Below are positions 1 through 13,600 of a stretch of 64,000 nt of DNA, one piece after another; the first letter of the stretch is position 1, and each line of letters begins with the position of its first letter. Below the pieces are notes generated by a model. That model was given only the letters and a program-made list of their open reading frames with translations, was not told the origin of the DNA and made no database searches. Origin of the DNA: Heterohyrax brucei (Eukaryota > Chordata > Mammalia > Hyracoidea > Procaviidae). Made by a program: the position numbers and the translations under genes. The stretch is from assembly GCA_028571685.1 (NCBI GenBank), contig CM053164.1:36568501-36632500 (forward strand). Reading direction: 5' to 3'.

Positions 1-2073
1 CCACAGTTTTCATCATGATCACTGGATTGCTTCTTTCCTTATCAAAGCTGTGATTGTCTTTGGAGCCTTCCCTAACTGAGTAGACTTTTGAGTAGTAAAG
101 TCGTTCTAAAATGTAAAGTTAGTGGTTTTGTTCTTGTAAGCCAGAGCCAATAACTTCTTTCAGTATTTCTTGTAGTTTTCGTTTGGTTTTTACAAAGTCT
201 CTGAGTTTCTTTTTATCTGGGAATGTCTTAATTTCATTTTCATATTTGAAAGATAGTTTTGCAGGATATATAATTGTTGGTTGGAAGTTCTTCTCCTTCA
301 AGACTTTGAATGTGTCGTGCCACTGTCTCCGTGCCAGCATGGTTTCTGCTGACAATTCTGCAGAGAGCCTACAGGGTTTCCTTCTGAATGTTAGCTTTGC
401 TTTGAGTCTTGCTGCCTTTAAGAGTTGCTGCTTATGTTTCATTTTGTTGAGCTTGATTATAATATATCCTGGAGTCTTTCTTTTGAGATCTATGTTGGGT
501 GGTGTATGATATGCATCTGAGATGTCTATATTCTCTTCCTTCATGATTTCTGGGAAGTTTTCTTTCAGCAGCTCAGCAACAATACTCTGTGTTCTCAGAT
601 GTCTCACCCTGTTCAGGGACTCCAATTAATAGAAGGTTGTTCCTCTTAATAGAATCCCACATGCTTCTTAATGTTTCTTCATTTTTCTTGTTTCTTTTTT
701 CTGATTTCTCCTCTTAGATGCTGGCCTCAGTAGCTCCGTCTTCCAAGTCAGAAATTCTTTTTTCTATTTGTTCCATTCTGTTTTCTTGGCTTTGCATTGA
801 AGTTTCTATGTCTTTGATTTTGTTCTTGATCTGTTGGATTTCAGAGTACTGCTGTTACATCAGATCGAACATCTTACTTAATTTTTCATTTTATTCTGCT
901 GCATTTTGTATAAGGTCTAGAAGGGCTCTGTATATAATCTTTTTGTATTCACTTTCTGATGCTTTCATAAAAGTTTCTTCATCTGGAAAACTCCTTGGTT
1001 GCTTTGTTTGGGAGCCTTCTGAAGCCATGGCTGATTTCTTGTATGCCACAAGTGTCTGTTGCTTTTTGGCACCTATGTGAGTACTTAGAGGCTGGAAGAG
1101 GTACTGTGAGGACAGACTGCAGATGTTTCTCTAGGCTATCTTAAAATGTGAAGCAAAAGATATCTGACCACTTCACAAGTCAGTTAGGTTTTCAGGTGTA
1201 GAGGTCCCTCTTCTCAGTTGGCAAAGTAAGTGCTTCAGTATCCAACCCCAGATGATACAGACTAGTTCAGGATACAGCAAAGCTACTGCCCTGTGGGCCT
1301 CTGCTGACAGGGCGTAGCCTTAGGCGACACTGTGTAAACTACTGCTTTTCTCGTAGAAAAGTGCTCTCCTGTGGGCAGGCTCTGGCTCCCAAGCTAAGAA
1401 TTAGGTCCAGCTGCAGCCACCGTACCCAAGATGGCATCCTCCACACAGGCAGAAGACAGAGGGGCTGAAGGTGCGAGAGGTAGTGATTCCTCTGATTCTG
1501 TTGCAGGACCCCCAAAGCAGGTGGTACTTGTAAATTACTGCTTTTCTGTTGGAGAAATGCTGTCCTGTTTGCAGGCACTGGCTCCCAGGCTAAGAATGAG
1601 GTCCCGCTAGACTCTCCATATCCAACATGGCATCCCGCACACTGACTGTGAAGCTCGGCACAAACCCCGCTGAGGCAGCTACAAAACGAAAGGCTCGAAG
1701 TGGCTAGATTAACAGAGTCCCAAGACTGGCTATTAAAGTATGGGAATTTCACCTGCCTGTCCCCCCAGTAGCGTGTCTGAGTCTAGCTGCTAGGCAAGAC
1801 CCAGCTCCGCACGCCGGCCAAGACAGAGGAAGAAAAAGTCAAAATGGTGCGTTTACCTTCAGTCCCTTAGAGCCAGGGATAGTCAGACATGGGAGTCAGC
1901 GTAAGAGAGGAGGTTTTCCACTCCGTAGAATGAAGTCCAAAGTAACTGCCCTGTGCCGTGTCCTGGGGCTGATTAGGTGACCAGAAGGCTCCGTTTGATT
2001 ATCAGTTCAGGTCTTGGTTTCCAAAGGGATCTAAGGAGACGTGTGCTTAGTCTGCCATCTTGACTCTGCCTCC
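1..2073 (-). mobile_element. L1 LINE, 5' end: broken ORF1 and 5' UTR (L1-A)
   Basis: Minus-strand L1 running off the left edge. ORF1 starts at about 1028 (MASEG..) and reaches its end near 119; its RNA-binding part includes [20 protein letters not shown] and [15 protein letters not shown]. The frame is broken near 600. The 5' UTR occupies about 1030-2073 and ends at CTTAGTCTGCCATCTTGACT. It matches the copy at 25092-27135 closely along its whole length, so both belong to one young afrotherian L1 subfamily. Confidence 0.9.
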
Positions 2074-2318
2074 TTTTTTTTTTTTTTAATTCACATTTTC
2101 AAAAGATAGATTTTCTGAAAAGAGCCACAGCTGTAATTCTGAAGAAAGTTTAGGAACTTGTGTTCTGGTCTAGGAACATCTTAGGCTAATTCACTCTGTC
2201 CAGTACTCTGTAAAATCAAAGTTTAATAGTATTTTGTTACTTAATATTAGGGGTTGGGGAGATGTGCGGTAGTACACATTCTGGTGTGTTTCAGTTTTTC
2301 CAAAGACTGTCTTACTTT

Positions 2319-2465
2319 GGAATCCTGGTTGCACAGTGATTATCAGCTATGGCAGCTACCGGTGCTGACCAGAAGTTTGGCAGTTTGAATCCACTAGCCC
2401 TTCTTTGAAAGCCACATGGGGCAGTTCTGTTTTGTCTTATAGGATGCCTGATTTGGAATTGACTT
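2319..2465 (+). mobile_element. AfroSINE, old copy
   Basis: The head GGAATCCTGGTTGCACAGTG is followed by a diverged A/B-box region (AGTTTGAATCCACTAGC) and a tail ATTTGGAATTGACTT. It is strongly diverged. Confidence 0.75.
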
Positions 2466-2879
2466 ATTCTTAGTGAGTTATCATTAATACTTAAATATTT
2501 AAACATTTTTGAATCCAGTGATATTCAGAGTCTTATAGCACTTATTATGTATTTAAGATTCTAAGAACTATGTGTGCTTTTGCTAGAAAATCTAAAACAT
2601 ATATTACAAAGAACTGGAAAAGTTACCTATAATTTTCACTACCTAGCAGTAACTGCTATTAACATCTTGATGAATTTTATTCTGGTATTTTCTGTTCATG
2701 GTTTGATATATATTATGTTTAAATATATGTTTTAAACAAATTTGAATTTAGTGTTATGAGATAATTGAATGCATCTGCATACCATTTCACCGTAAAGATG
2801 ACCCATAATTTATATATACAGTTTGTTTTTATTGGCAGTTAAGGTTATTTCTAATTAAAAAAAAAAACAAAACCTGCAG
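2466..2879. other. AT-rich stretch, probable old LINE debris
   Basis: No gene. The wording resembles the AT-rich 3' ends of old mammalian L1s on the minus strand, but I cannot assign it firmly. Confidence 0.3.
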
Positions 2880-3240
2880 CTATCCTCATTTGAAGCTGAA
2901 TAAAATTAAACCAAGGCCATGAAAACCAAAGTATGACTTTGACTATTATTCCAGCTGAATTTAGAGACTGTCTCAAGAGTGGATTTGGTACAGTAACCAC
3001 TGATGACCAAAGACTGGACAAGTTGTATGATAACATCAGGGGCATAAAACATGTAGGAAGCAAAAGATCATGAAAAAGACAGGAAAGAAAGAGAAGAGAG
3101 AGATGGATGTCAGAAGAGACTGAAACCTGCTGTTGAACATAGAGTTGCTAAATTGAAAAGAAGAAACAGTCAGGTAAAGGGGGTAAACTGCTTGAGAAGA
3201 CAAAGTAACACCTAGAGTTGGAAAACCAAAAAGAAAGAAT
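2880..3240 (+). mobile_element. RTE/BovB-type LINE fragment
   Basis: Aligns by eye with 7,690-8,080 of the larger RTE copy (shared ACCAAAGTATGAC, GACTGTCTCAAGA.., AAAAAGACAGGAAAGAA). It covers only the linker between endonuclease and reverse transcriptase and is a separate insertion because the same segment exists in the larger copy. Confidence 0.8.
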
Positions 3241-6200
3241 GTGCTTGGTATTTAATGTCAGTTTCTTGCTTCCTCTCCTATTTCTCTTTTATCAGTTTTG
3301 TCAGTGTGTTATCCATGTTGGTCTTTTCCAGAAGTCAGCTTTTGGTCTTGTTAACTCTTTCAGTTCTTTTAGTATCTAATTCTTTTAATTTGCTATGATT
3401 TTTATTTATTTATTTTCTGGTGCTTCAGGAGTTCTTTTGTTGCTCTCTTTCTGATGGTTCAAGGTGTAGGGTTAATTCTTTGATTTTGGCCCTTTCTTAA
3501 TTTTGGATGTATACGTTTATTGAGTTAAATTGACCTCTGAGCATCGCTTGTGCTGTGTCCCATGGGTTCTGGTAGGATATGTTTTCATTGTCATTTGGTT
3601 CTGTGAATTTCTTTATTCCATCCTTCATTTCTTCTTTATTCAGTTGTTTTTGAGCAGGCTGTTGTTCAATTTCTGTGACTTGGTTTGTTACCCATGCTTT
3701 TTCTGCTATTGATTTTTACTTTTGTAGCTTTATGGTCTGAAAAGATGCTTTGCAGTATTGCAGTGCTTTTGATTTTTTTGAGGCTTGCTTTATGTCCTAA
3801 TATGTGGTCTGTTCTGAGGAATGTTCAGTGTGCTTTGGAAAAGAAAATGTACTTGCTTGTTGGGTGATTTAGATCTTCCGTGCCTGTATTATAGAGCTTC
3901 TTTCTGGATGTTCTATCACGAAAGGTGGTCTGTTCAAGTCACCTGCTATTATTGTGAGCTGTCTGTCTTACTTTTCAATGCTGTAAGAGTTCCTTTGATG
4001 TTTTTAGAAGCTCTGTCATTGTGCACATGAATATTTAGTATGGCTATATCCTCCAGATGTATTCACCTTTTAAGCACTGTATAGTGACCTTCCTTGTTCA
4101 TTATAGTGGATTTTACTTTAAAATCTATCTTATCTGAAATTAATGTTGCCACTCCTGCTCTCTTTTGAGTGTTGTTAGCCTGATACATATTTTTCTGTCC
4201 TTTCAGTTTTAGTTTGTATATTATTTTTGGTTTATTCCTTTAAATCTAGGGTGTCTCTCTTGTAGGCAACATATAGATGGGTAGTGTTTTGTTTATGCAT
4301 TCTATTCCTCTTTGTGTTTCTAATAGTGCATTTGACCCATTTATAATCAGTGTAATTATTGTTAGGTATGAATTTGGTATGGTTAGGTGTGACTGTGGGG
4401 TTTTCTTGTGTGTGTTTTTGACAGTTTCTCTGTTTCACTTAATTTTCTGTGCTGAGTCATCTGTGATTACGGATTTTCTTTTGATCCTTTTCATTGTTGG
4501 TTTTATATCTACTGAGACATGTTGATCTTTTTCTTGTTTTGATTTGTAGGGTTGTTAATTTACTTTACATTTACCTTAATATTTATCCCTAATCTTCTTA
4601 GTTTAAACTGGTCTCTAATTTGTGTCACCTTCACTTCCTCTCCATCTGAAAGATCTATGAATAAATTAATTTGTCCCTGTATTTGGTATAATGTCACCTT
4701 TTGTAGACTGAGATGTCTGTTTCTCTATTTACAGTGTTTTTTGATCTGTTTTTGTGGATTCCCCATGCATGTTGATATCTGGATGCTCTGGCCTGCATTG
4801 TATCATTAAATATATATCTGTTTTTACTGATTTTGTAATTGAAGACCTTCCTTCAGTGTTTCCTATAATTTTAGTTTGGTTTCTGCAATTTCTCTAACCT
4901 TCTTTTTATCTGGGAATGACCTAATTTTGCTGTCAAATTTCATACACCGTTTTGCAGGATATATAATTCTTGGTTTGCGGTGTTTTTTTTTTTTTCTTTC
5001 AAGGCTTTGTATATGTCATCCCATTGCCTTGTTGCCAGCATGGTTTCTGCTATGTAATTTGAGCTCAGTCTTAATGAGTTTCCTTTGTATGTCATTTTTT
5101 GTTTATTCCTAACTGCCTTTAATAGCTGCTGCTTATGTTTAGTTTTGGTAGGGTTGATGATTACATGTCTTACTGTCTTTCTTTTGGCATCTACGTAGTG
5201 TGGAGTTCAATGAATGTCTTCAACAGATACTTTCTAGTCTTTCATGACATCAGTGAAATTTCTTGTCAATATATCTTCAGCAATTCTCTATGCTTTGTTA
5301 TCCACCCCTTTCTGGTACTGTGATCACTTGCAGATTATTCCTTTTGATAGAGTGCCGTATAACTCCTAGTGTTTCTTGATTTCTTAGCATTTTTTAATCT
5401 GATTTTTTCTTCATATATGCTAGTGTCAGTTGTTTTATCTTCCATCTCACTAATTCTGCATTCCCTTGCCTCATTCCTACTCCTTTGAGTTTCTGTTGAA
5501 TTGTATATTTTTGTAATTGTTAATTGGCTGAATTTCAGGTAATTATTGCAAAAGTGTTTTTTGTACCATTTTTAATTTTTCATTGTGTTCTCTGCAGTAT
5601 GCTAAGTATTCTTCCTGATGTCTTCAAGAGCTCTAAGCACTACTCTTTTGTATTCTACCCCTGCTAATTGCAGGAAGTCTTCTTGGTCTGAAAAAATTTT
5701 TCATTCTTTATTTTTAGAATTTCCTGAAGCCATGTTGGTTTGCTTCTGTAAATGATTAGAAACTGATTGTTGTCTCTCAGCCTTCAGGAAGTTGTTTTAA
5801 TCAATTTATTTGGTTATTGTGTTTTAACACACACACGTATAGACGTATGTATTTTTTAATGTAGTTTTTGTGTGTCCAAGTAATCTGGTCATTTGAGCTA
5901 GTCTTCTAGTAGAGCCTTCTAAATTCCATTGTCCTGTCACTGAATGATCATTATTGCTGTGAGTGTGCTGGGAAAGGTAGGAGATGTTGCCAGCCCACCC
6001 TGTACTTTCTCTCCAAGTCCCTGAGAATTGACTTGGGGCACTGGCCTAAGATATCCCACTTCTGGTGTATGTAGTGCATTAAAGTTAGCAGAGCAGAGAA
6101 GGAATGGAGAAGTGTTGGGGAAAGGGAAAGAAATCATCACACAGGAAAAGTTTAAATCCACAAGAGTTTGCAAGCACTTAGTTGTGTAGGTGTGGTCATG

Positions 6201-6561
6201 CAAAGCTCAGCGTCCGCACTGATAAAGATATATTTTACTTGCAGCATGTTGCTCTCTTTGGTTGCTGGCTGCCATTGTGACATGGCTCTGCTTCACTGGC
6301 TGAAGCAGGTCCCTTTGGGGATAGAATTTAATTCTGGCTGAAGTAGTTGTTTCTGGACTTGCTCTCCCCTCCTGATCACCCAGTCTAATCTCTCAGCTTT
6401 CTGCGTGATGTTTATGGTTCCTAAACCAAGTCCTCTGACACTGAGTGAATTCTGACTTCCAGAATACCCCATATAGTCTGTTCAGTTGCTTCTCTGGTTC
6501 TTTGTTGTGAAAGGGATCAGATAGCGTATATGACCACTGCACCATCTTAGCCCCACCTCTC
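3241..6561 (-). mobile_element. L1 LINE fragment, older copy (L1-C): ORF2 start, ORF1, 5' UTR
   Basis: The minus strand reads the ORF2 endonuclease region, then ORF1 (about 4860-5735) and a 5' UTR to about 6561 (CACCATCTTAGCCCCACCTC). All frames are broken by stops and shifts. The reverse transcriptase and 3' end are missing, so the left edge at 3241 is a truncation, not an L1 tail. Confidence 0.85.
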
Positions 6562-6574
6562 TTTGTTTATATTT

Positions 6575-9500
6575 TTTAACAGCTCTGTGGAAGTTCTTTG
6601 CTACCATGGCTGACCCTGCTGGTACCTAAGTACCAGTTGCAGAGCTTCCCACATCACAGCAACAAGCAAGCCTCCACTGACAGACAAGTAGGAGCTACTC
6701 ACTGTATATTTACTCTTCTTACCTGAAGGCTGAGCTTTCAGGCTACGACAGACTAGGAAGAAGGACTGGCAGTCTACTACAAAAAGGAATTAGCCAGGGA
6801 AAACCTGATGAATAGCAGCCAAACATTGTCAGATATGGTGTCAGAAAATGAGCCCTTCCAGGTTGGAAGACACTCAGAAGAAGACTGGGGATGGGCTGCC
6901 TCCTCAAAGGAGAGTCGACCTTAACAACAAGGATGGAGTAAGGCCTCCAGGATCTTCGTTGGCTGATGTGATATGACTCAAAATGAGAAGAAACAGCTGC
7001 AAACATCCATTAATAATCGGGACATGGAATGTACAAAGTATGACTAGGGAAATTGGAGATTGTCAGAAATGAAATGGAATGCATAAACATTGATATCCTA
7101 GGATTAGTGAGCTGAAATGGACTGGTTTTGACCGTTTTGAATCCATCAGTGACATGGTCTGCTATACTGGGAATGAAAAGTTGAAGAGAAAAGGTTTTGT
7201 GTTCATCATCAAAAAGAACATTTTAAGATCTGCCCTGAAGTGCAATGCTGTCAGTGATAGGATACTATCCATATGCCTATAAGAAGGCCAGTTCCCAACC
7301 ACTAAGGCCAAAGATGAATAGGTTAAAGATTTGTACCAGCTTCTGCAGTCTGAAATTGATTGAACATGCAATTAAGGATGCGTTGACAATTTCTGGTGAC
7401 TGAAAAGCCAAAGTTGGAAACAAAGATGAAGGATTGGTAGTTGGAAAATACGACCTTCATGATAGAAATAATGCTGGAGATTGCATGATAGAATTTTGAA
7501 GGACTAGCGACTTTTTGTTGCAGATACTTTTTTTAACCAATGCAAATGGTGACTGTACTCATAGACCTCACCAGGTGGAACACACAGGAACCAAATTGAC
7601 TACATCTGTGGGAAAAATGATGGAAAAGCTCCATATCAGCAATCAGAATGAGACCAGGTGGTACAGATCATCAATTGCTCATATGCAAATTGAAATTGAA
7701 ACTGAAGGAAATTAAAAGAAGTCCATGAGAACCAAAGTATGACCTTGAGTATATCCCTCCTGAGTTTAAAGACCATCTCAAGAACAGATTTGATGTGTTG
7801 ATCACTAATGATCGAAGACCAGACAAACTGTGGAATGACATCAAAGACATCATCCATGAAGAGAGCAAGAGGTCATTAAAAAGACAGGAAAGAAGGAAAA
7901 GACTAAATTGGATGTCAGGAAAGACTGAAACTTACTCTTGAATGTCGAGCAGCTAAAGCAAAAGGAAGGAATGGTGAAATGAAAGACCTAAACAAAGGAT
8001 TTCAGAGAATAGCTCAAGAAGACAAAAGCAAGTATTATAATGACATGTGCAAAGAGCTGGAAATGAAAAACCAAAAGGAAGGAACATGTTCTGCATTTTT
8101 CAAGCTGAAAGAACTGAAGAAAAAATTTAAACTTTGAGTTGCAGTAGTGAAGGATTCTACAGGGAAACTATTAAAGTGCTCATGGAGCATCAAAAGAAGA
8201 TAGAAGGAATACACAGACTCATTATACCAGAAATATCTAGTCAGTGTTCATCCATTTGAAGAGGTAGCATATGATCAGGAACCAATGGTAATAAAGGAAG
8301 AAGTCAAAGCTGCATTGAAGGCACTGACAAAAACAAGGCTTCAGAAGTTGATGGAATATGAGTTGAGATATTTCAACAAAAAGATGCATTGCTGGAGGTA
8401 CTCACTCATCTATGCCAAGAAATTTGGAGGACAACTGCCTGGCCAACTGACTTGAAGAGATCCATATTTATGCCCATTCCAAAGAAAGGTGATCCAACCG
8501 AATGTGGAAATTCCGAACAACATTGTTGATATCACACGCAAGTAAAATTTTGCTGAAGATCATTCAAAAGCGACTGCAACAGTATATTGACAAGGAACTG
8601 CCAAAAATTCAAGCTGGATTCAGAAGAGGACATGGAACCAGGGCTGTCATTGCTGATGTCAGATGGGTCTTGGCTGAAAACAGAAAATACTAGCAAGATG
8701 TTTACGTGCATTTCATTGTCAGTGCGAAAGCATTTGACCATGTGGATTATACTAAATTATGGCTAACATTGCAGAGAGTCGGAATTCGAGAACATTTAAT
8801 GGTGCTCTTAAGGAATCCATATATGGATCAAGAGGCAGTCGTGTGAACAGAAAAAGGGGACACTGCATGGTTTAGAGTCAGAAGTGGCATACATCAGCGT
8901 TGTATCCTCTCACCATACCTTCTTAATCAGTATGCTGAGCATTATGTAGATGACAGCACCTTACTTGCTGGAAATGAAGAAGATTTGAAACATTGATGAA
9001 GATCAAGGACCGCAGCCTTCAATGTGGTTGCACCTCAACATCAGGAAAACAAAAATCCTCACAGCTGGCCCAATGAGCACATTGTCATAAATGGAGAAAA
9101 GGTTGAGGTTGTCAAGGATTTCATTTTACTTGGGTCCACAATCAACATCCATGGAAGCAGCAGTCAAGAAATCAAGACAGATTACATTGGAAAAATCTGT
9201 GGCAAAGGACCTCTTTACGGTATTCAGAAGTAAAGATGTCACCTTGAAGACTAAAGTGCACTTGACCCAAGCCGTGGTATTTTTCGTGACATCATATGCA
9301 TGCGAAAGCTGGGCAGTGAACAAAGACAACAGAAGAACTCATGCCTTTGAATTGTGGTGGTGGAGAAAAATGTTGAATGTACCATGGACTGCCAAAAGAA
9401 CAAACAGATCTGTTTTGAAAGAAGTCCAGTCAGAGTGGTCCTTGGAAGCAAAGATGGCAAAACTGTGTCTTACATACTTTGGACATGGTGTCAGGAAAGA

Positions 9501-9715
9501 TCAGCCCTTAGAGAAGGACATCATGCTTGGTAGAGTGGAGGGTCAGCGAAAAAGTGGAAGACCCTCCATGAGATGGATTGTCACATTGGCTGCAGCAATA
9601 GACTTAAGCATGGAAACAATTGTAGGCATGGTGCAAGACCAGGCAGTGTTTTGTTTTGTTGTTTGTAGGGTTGTATGAGTCAGAACTGATTTGATGGCAC
9701 CTAACAGCAACAACT
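6575..9715 (+). mobile_element. RTE/BovB-type LINE, near full length, dead
   Basis: The endonuclease start is at about 7010 (TRDMECTKYD region, IGTWNVQSM-like), the reverse transcriptase at about 8270-9000 and the C-terminal domain at 9091-9620 (ESWAVNKDNRRTHAFELWWW and RKSGRPSMRW). The RT catalytic motif Y-V-D-D survives at 8943-8954. Many frameshifts and stops separate the parts. The 3' tail (GAGTCAGAACTGATTTGATG, then CAACAACAA) is the sequence that AfroSINEs carry at their own 3' ends, consistent with RTE machinery mobilising the SINE. Confidence 0.88.
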
Positions 9716-10486
9716 ATGGAAGTTCATTGCTTAATATATTAAATATATTCCATGACATTCTAAACTTTCTAGTGAGTATTATAAAAGACCTTACCTTCGC
9801 AAGACTGTAGTAGCCTAAAGATATTTGTCGGAGTCCTGCTATGTACTACATGCTGTTCTTGTGGTTGGAATATGTATGTGAAACAGCCATAGTTCCTGTA
9901 CACTAGGGGCTTATATTTTTCAAAAATCTGTGATATATTAGACAAAGCACTGAATAGAGGTTACATCCTAACTATGTTAATTTAGTCTCTTTGTTAGGAG
10001 AATGAAATGTGAAGATACTTGTTTTTAAAATTCTGGTATGTTATTTTATTTCACCATTGAAGTTTTCCAGAATAAATCTCTGTTTTCATTCAGAAATTGA
10101 AATGAGAGCTTAATTAATTAATTAATTAATTAATTTTTGTTGAACTTTTTATTCCTGTTTGGGCACCTATAAAAATGATCAAATTGTTTAAATTTAGCAG
10201 AGTATAATCATCAAATGTTTCATGACCTAGGTACTATTAGAAAATTCACGCTGTGCATGAATTGATGGTCTGAAGAGTTACTTCTTCAGAGCTTCTGGCA
10301 TGTTTATATTGTTTAATTATATTATTACCTTCAAATAAATTTGGTGTTCATGTCAGTATAAGGACTATACTATGCCTCTTATTTTTATATTTTATCAAGT
10401 TATTTCTTTTGTGTACAGTGTATGTTTTTCACAGAAAGGTAAAACATACGGGGAACTTTATTTTCATTGTTTTGTTTGTTTTCCAG
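9716..10486. other. UBXN2A intron, non-coding
   Basis: Contains old repeat debris near 9810-9920 and a (TTAA)n microsatellite at 10110-10135. No exon is seen. Confidence 0.6.
10110..10135. repeat. (TTAA)n microsatellite
   Basis: About six and a half uninterrupted TTAA units. Confidence 0.95.
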
Positions 10487-10624
10487 GGAATTGCCTTTAG
10501 AATTACAGGGGGCTTTTAATAAAGAGGAAGTGGATGTTAAAGTTGAAGATAAGAAAAATGAAGTATGCGTGTCAACAAAACCTGTATTCCAGCCCTTCTC
10601 AGGACAGGGTCACAGATTGGGAAG
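10487..10624 (+). CDS. UBXN2A: UBXN2A exon: end of SEP domain
   Basis: The acceptor is TTTCCAG before 10487 and the donor is GTGAGT at 10625. The exon starts with the third base of a codon and ends two bases into a Ser codon (AG|T). It encodes [20 protein letters not shown] and continues to [11 protein letters not shown]. Confidence 0.95.
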
Positions 10625-13600
10625 GTGAGTAGGCTCAGGATCTGCTTTCCATCGGTAGAGGCAGGTAATATTCAACCCATCATTATTTCACTGTGTAGAA
10701 CGTGAGTGTATGTAGAGCTTCGCATTTCTCCATTAGCAGTGAGATTGTTTATGATAATTTGTATTGGTACTTCTAAGTCATGTTCACCTTAACGTAAATT
10801 ACTCTGTGCTGACATTACGCTGTAAGATCATGGAGGCTTTGTGGTTTTATCAAATTGTAAGAGTCTGGCTTATTGAGGTCGTAGGCAGAATTGGATGAGT
10901 AAATTGGTGTTTTGCCCTTGTGCCCACCACTTAAGCTTTACCAATAATTTTATTGAATACATATACAACTTTTTTAACATTAAGGTTTTATTTTATATTT
11001 GGAGCCCTGGTAGCACAGTGATTAAGAGCTGTGGCTGCTAACTAAAAGGTCGGTAGTTCAAATTCACCAGCTATTCCTTAGACACCCAAAGAGGCAATTC
11101 TGCTCTGTCCTACAGGATCAGTATGAGTTAGAATCGACTCGTCGTCACCTAATAACAATTTTATAGTTAGCAGTGCCTCCAACACTGTTTTATGATTAGT
11201 ATCTGAATTTTCAGGTTCTAAAAATGTAAGTGTGCTTGATAAGGTTAGTATCAATATCAAATTATTATTTTCACAATTTGCAGTGTGCACTAAGTGTAAT
11301 TATGCCTCATGACAAAATATGCGAAAAGGTTAGATGTTTTATTTTTATGAATTCTCGTTCATATTTTAATTGTTAAGAATGGCAAGGTACATGCATATTC
11401 TCACATATATACAAAAATATCAGGATATAAATTAGAAAATGAGAAACAAATGCTTTGTTTCTTTTCACTTATAATCCAAAGAATAGTCTTTGTAGTGAAC
11501 TTCTGATTCCTTTTAGATATCTTTACCTGGTTGTAAGTTAAGTCTGCTGGCTTATCAACTGTATAAAATTATCTTTCTGTGAAAGCACTATTCAAATAAT
11601 ACAGTTATGGAGCATGTTACTAGTGTACCAGTTACTTGAATATGGATTTCATTTGATTTTATAACCATCTTACGGGGTGTACATAACTGATAATGCCAAG
11701 TAATAGTATCTGTATATTGTTACTGAGGAAGGAACTCAAAAATGTTCAGTGATTTGACCAAATCACATAGCTAGTAAAAAGCATAGCACTTCAAAACGTA
11801 TTCTTAGAACAGTATTTTTCCTTTGTGTCACCTCTTGTATTATAATTGATAGTATAACCACCATATACTTGGGCATATTCCATTTGTGTGGCTACTGTAC
11901 CAAATGCTTTGTGTGTGTGTGTGCGTGCGTGCGTGTGAGAAGTATGTGCATAAGTTTCCTGTTTTTGAAATTCTCATAATCTGTGTGTTTTAAACATCAA
12001 GAAAAGGTAGTTAAACCCATGTGTCCATTATTATTTTTCTGAAAGCAGTATACTGCTTTTAAAATTTCACCAAAGAACATCTACATATTCCTGATTCTTT
12101 CTATAACTCATTATAAATGGAAAATTAAAATAAGTTTAATGTTTTAGTTCTATGTTCTTGTTTAGGAAAAATTACATGAATCATATTCCGCACATCCTTT
12201 GTAATCTTACTTTAATACTGGGGAAGATTTGAAGAGACTTTAAACACTTGTGTTAGTACTTTGTATAAATTTGTCTTAAAAAATATTGCAAATAAGTAAG
12301 ATAGTTGTATATGTTTGCCTTTGATTATTATTTGAACTGCATTTATTTTGTATCACTACCTGTTCTCTCTTGGGCTAGTTTTTTAAGGAAGTAAGAAAAA
12401 AAGTAGAAATAACCTGATTCGGATCTTGATGTGTAAATATATAGGCCCAACCTTGCAGTCAAGTTTCAGTAATAAGATTGGTATTTCAGTTTAAAGAGAA
12501 CAAACCTTTTCTTTATATTCTAATTCTTTATTATTATTATTAATGATTAAGTGAAAGTATGCAATCCAAATCAAGTTTGCATGCCCGCCTGTCTGCAGCT
12601 CCTTCTGCTCTCTTTGCGTGTTGACAACACACTCCTCCTTTTCATTCTATACTTGTAGCGTCCTCTTCACAACTTCCTGTCTTTCCCATGTAGAAAGAGT
12701 CCAATAGGACAGCATTATCAGTTCATAGAACCATAATGCATACACACCATATGGTCACATTGTGTTCCTCAGTCCAGTCCATTTTTGTCCAAAGAGGTGA
12801 GCTCATTAGTGTTTTCTGGTCAGGGGCAGCAGCAGGTCTAGAGGCTATGCTCCCCATGGGATCCCTCCAGGCCATGAGACCATCAGTTGTGGTCTTTTAG
12901 TAGCCTTCTTGAGGTGCACCCCTCTTTTTATTGTGTTTCCACAGGGACTCTACATTGTGTGCCCCATCGTGGCTGTCTTTGGTGATGGCCAGGCACCATC
13001 TGATTCTTCTGGTCACATGTTGATACAGTCTCCCATTCACGTGGGTCCTTCTGTGTCCTGAGCTTAAAGAGAACAAATCTTTAAATGGATGTGTATACAT
13101 CAGCATCCAACACAGTTATTTAGTCAAAATCAATTATTTAGCTTATCCTCCATCTCAGTTATTTTCTGGAGTTACAGTTTCATTTCTTTCCTCCAGTAAG
13201 TGACCTCTGCCACTTTTTATTGCAGTTTTTAAAGTTTTAGTTACTGAAATAGCTTTTGTCCAGTATACTAATATGACAAATTTCAGTACATATACTTGAG
13301 TAATATGTGACAACTCGATGGTGTTTTGAAAGTCTTTTCCTGAATTAGGGTTTTATAATTTTAAAATTTGCTTACAGTTTTGGCTTCTAAAAAATATCTG
13401 CATATAATTTCTTCTACTTTTCTATAAAGTTTTTCAGGGTCATATCTCAAAGCACTGCAATTGTGATCTTTTTCTGTAAAGATTTATCCTGTAGGGCAGT
13501 TCCACCATGTCCAGGTGGGTCACTGTGAGTCAGAATTGACACGATGGCTGTGGGTTTGGTTTTGGGAGTGGTTTTAGAGACTACCCCACCTGGATCCTGG

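Noticed and set aside
1339-1752. 137-codon minus-strand frame
   Set aside because: Within the L1-A 5' UTR; the matching part of L1-B does not keep it open.
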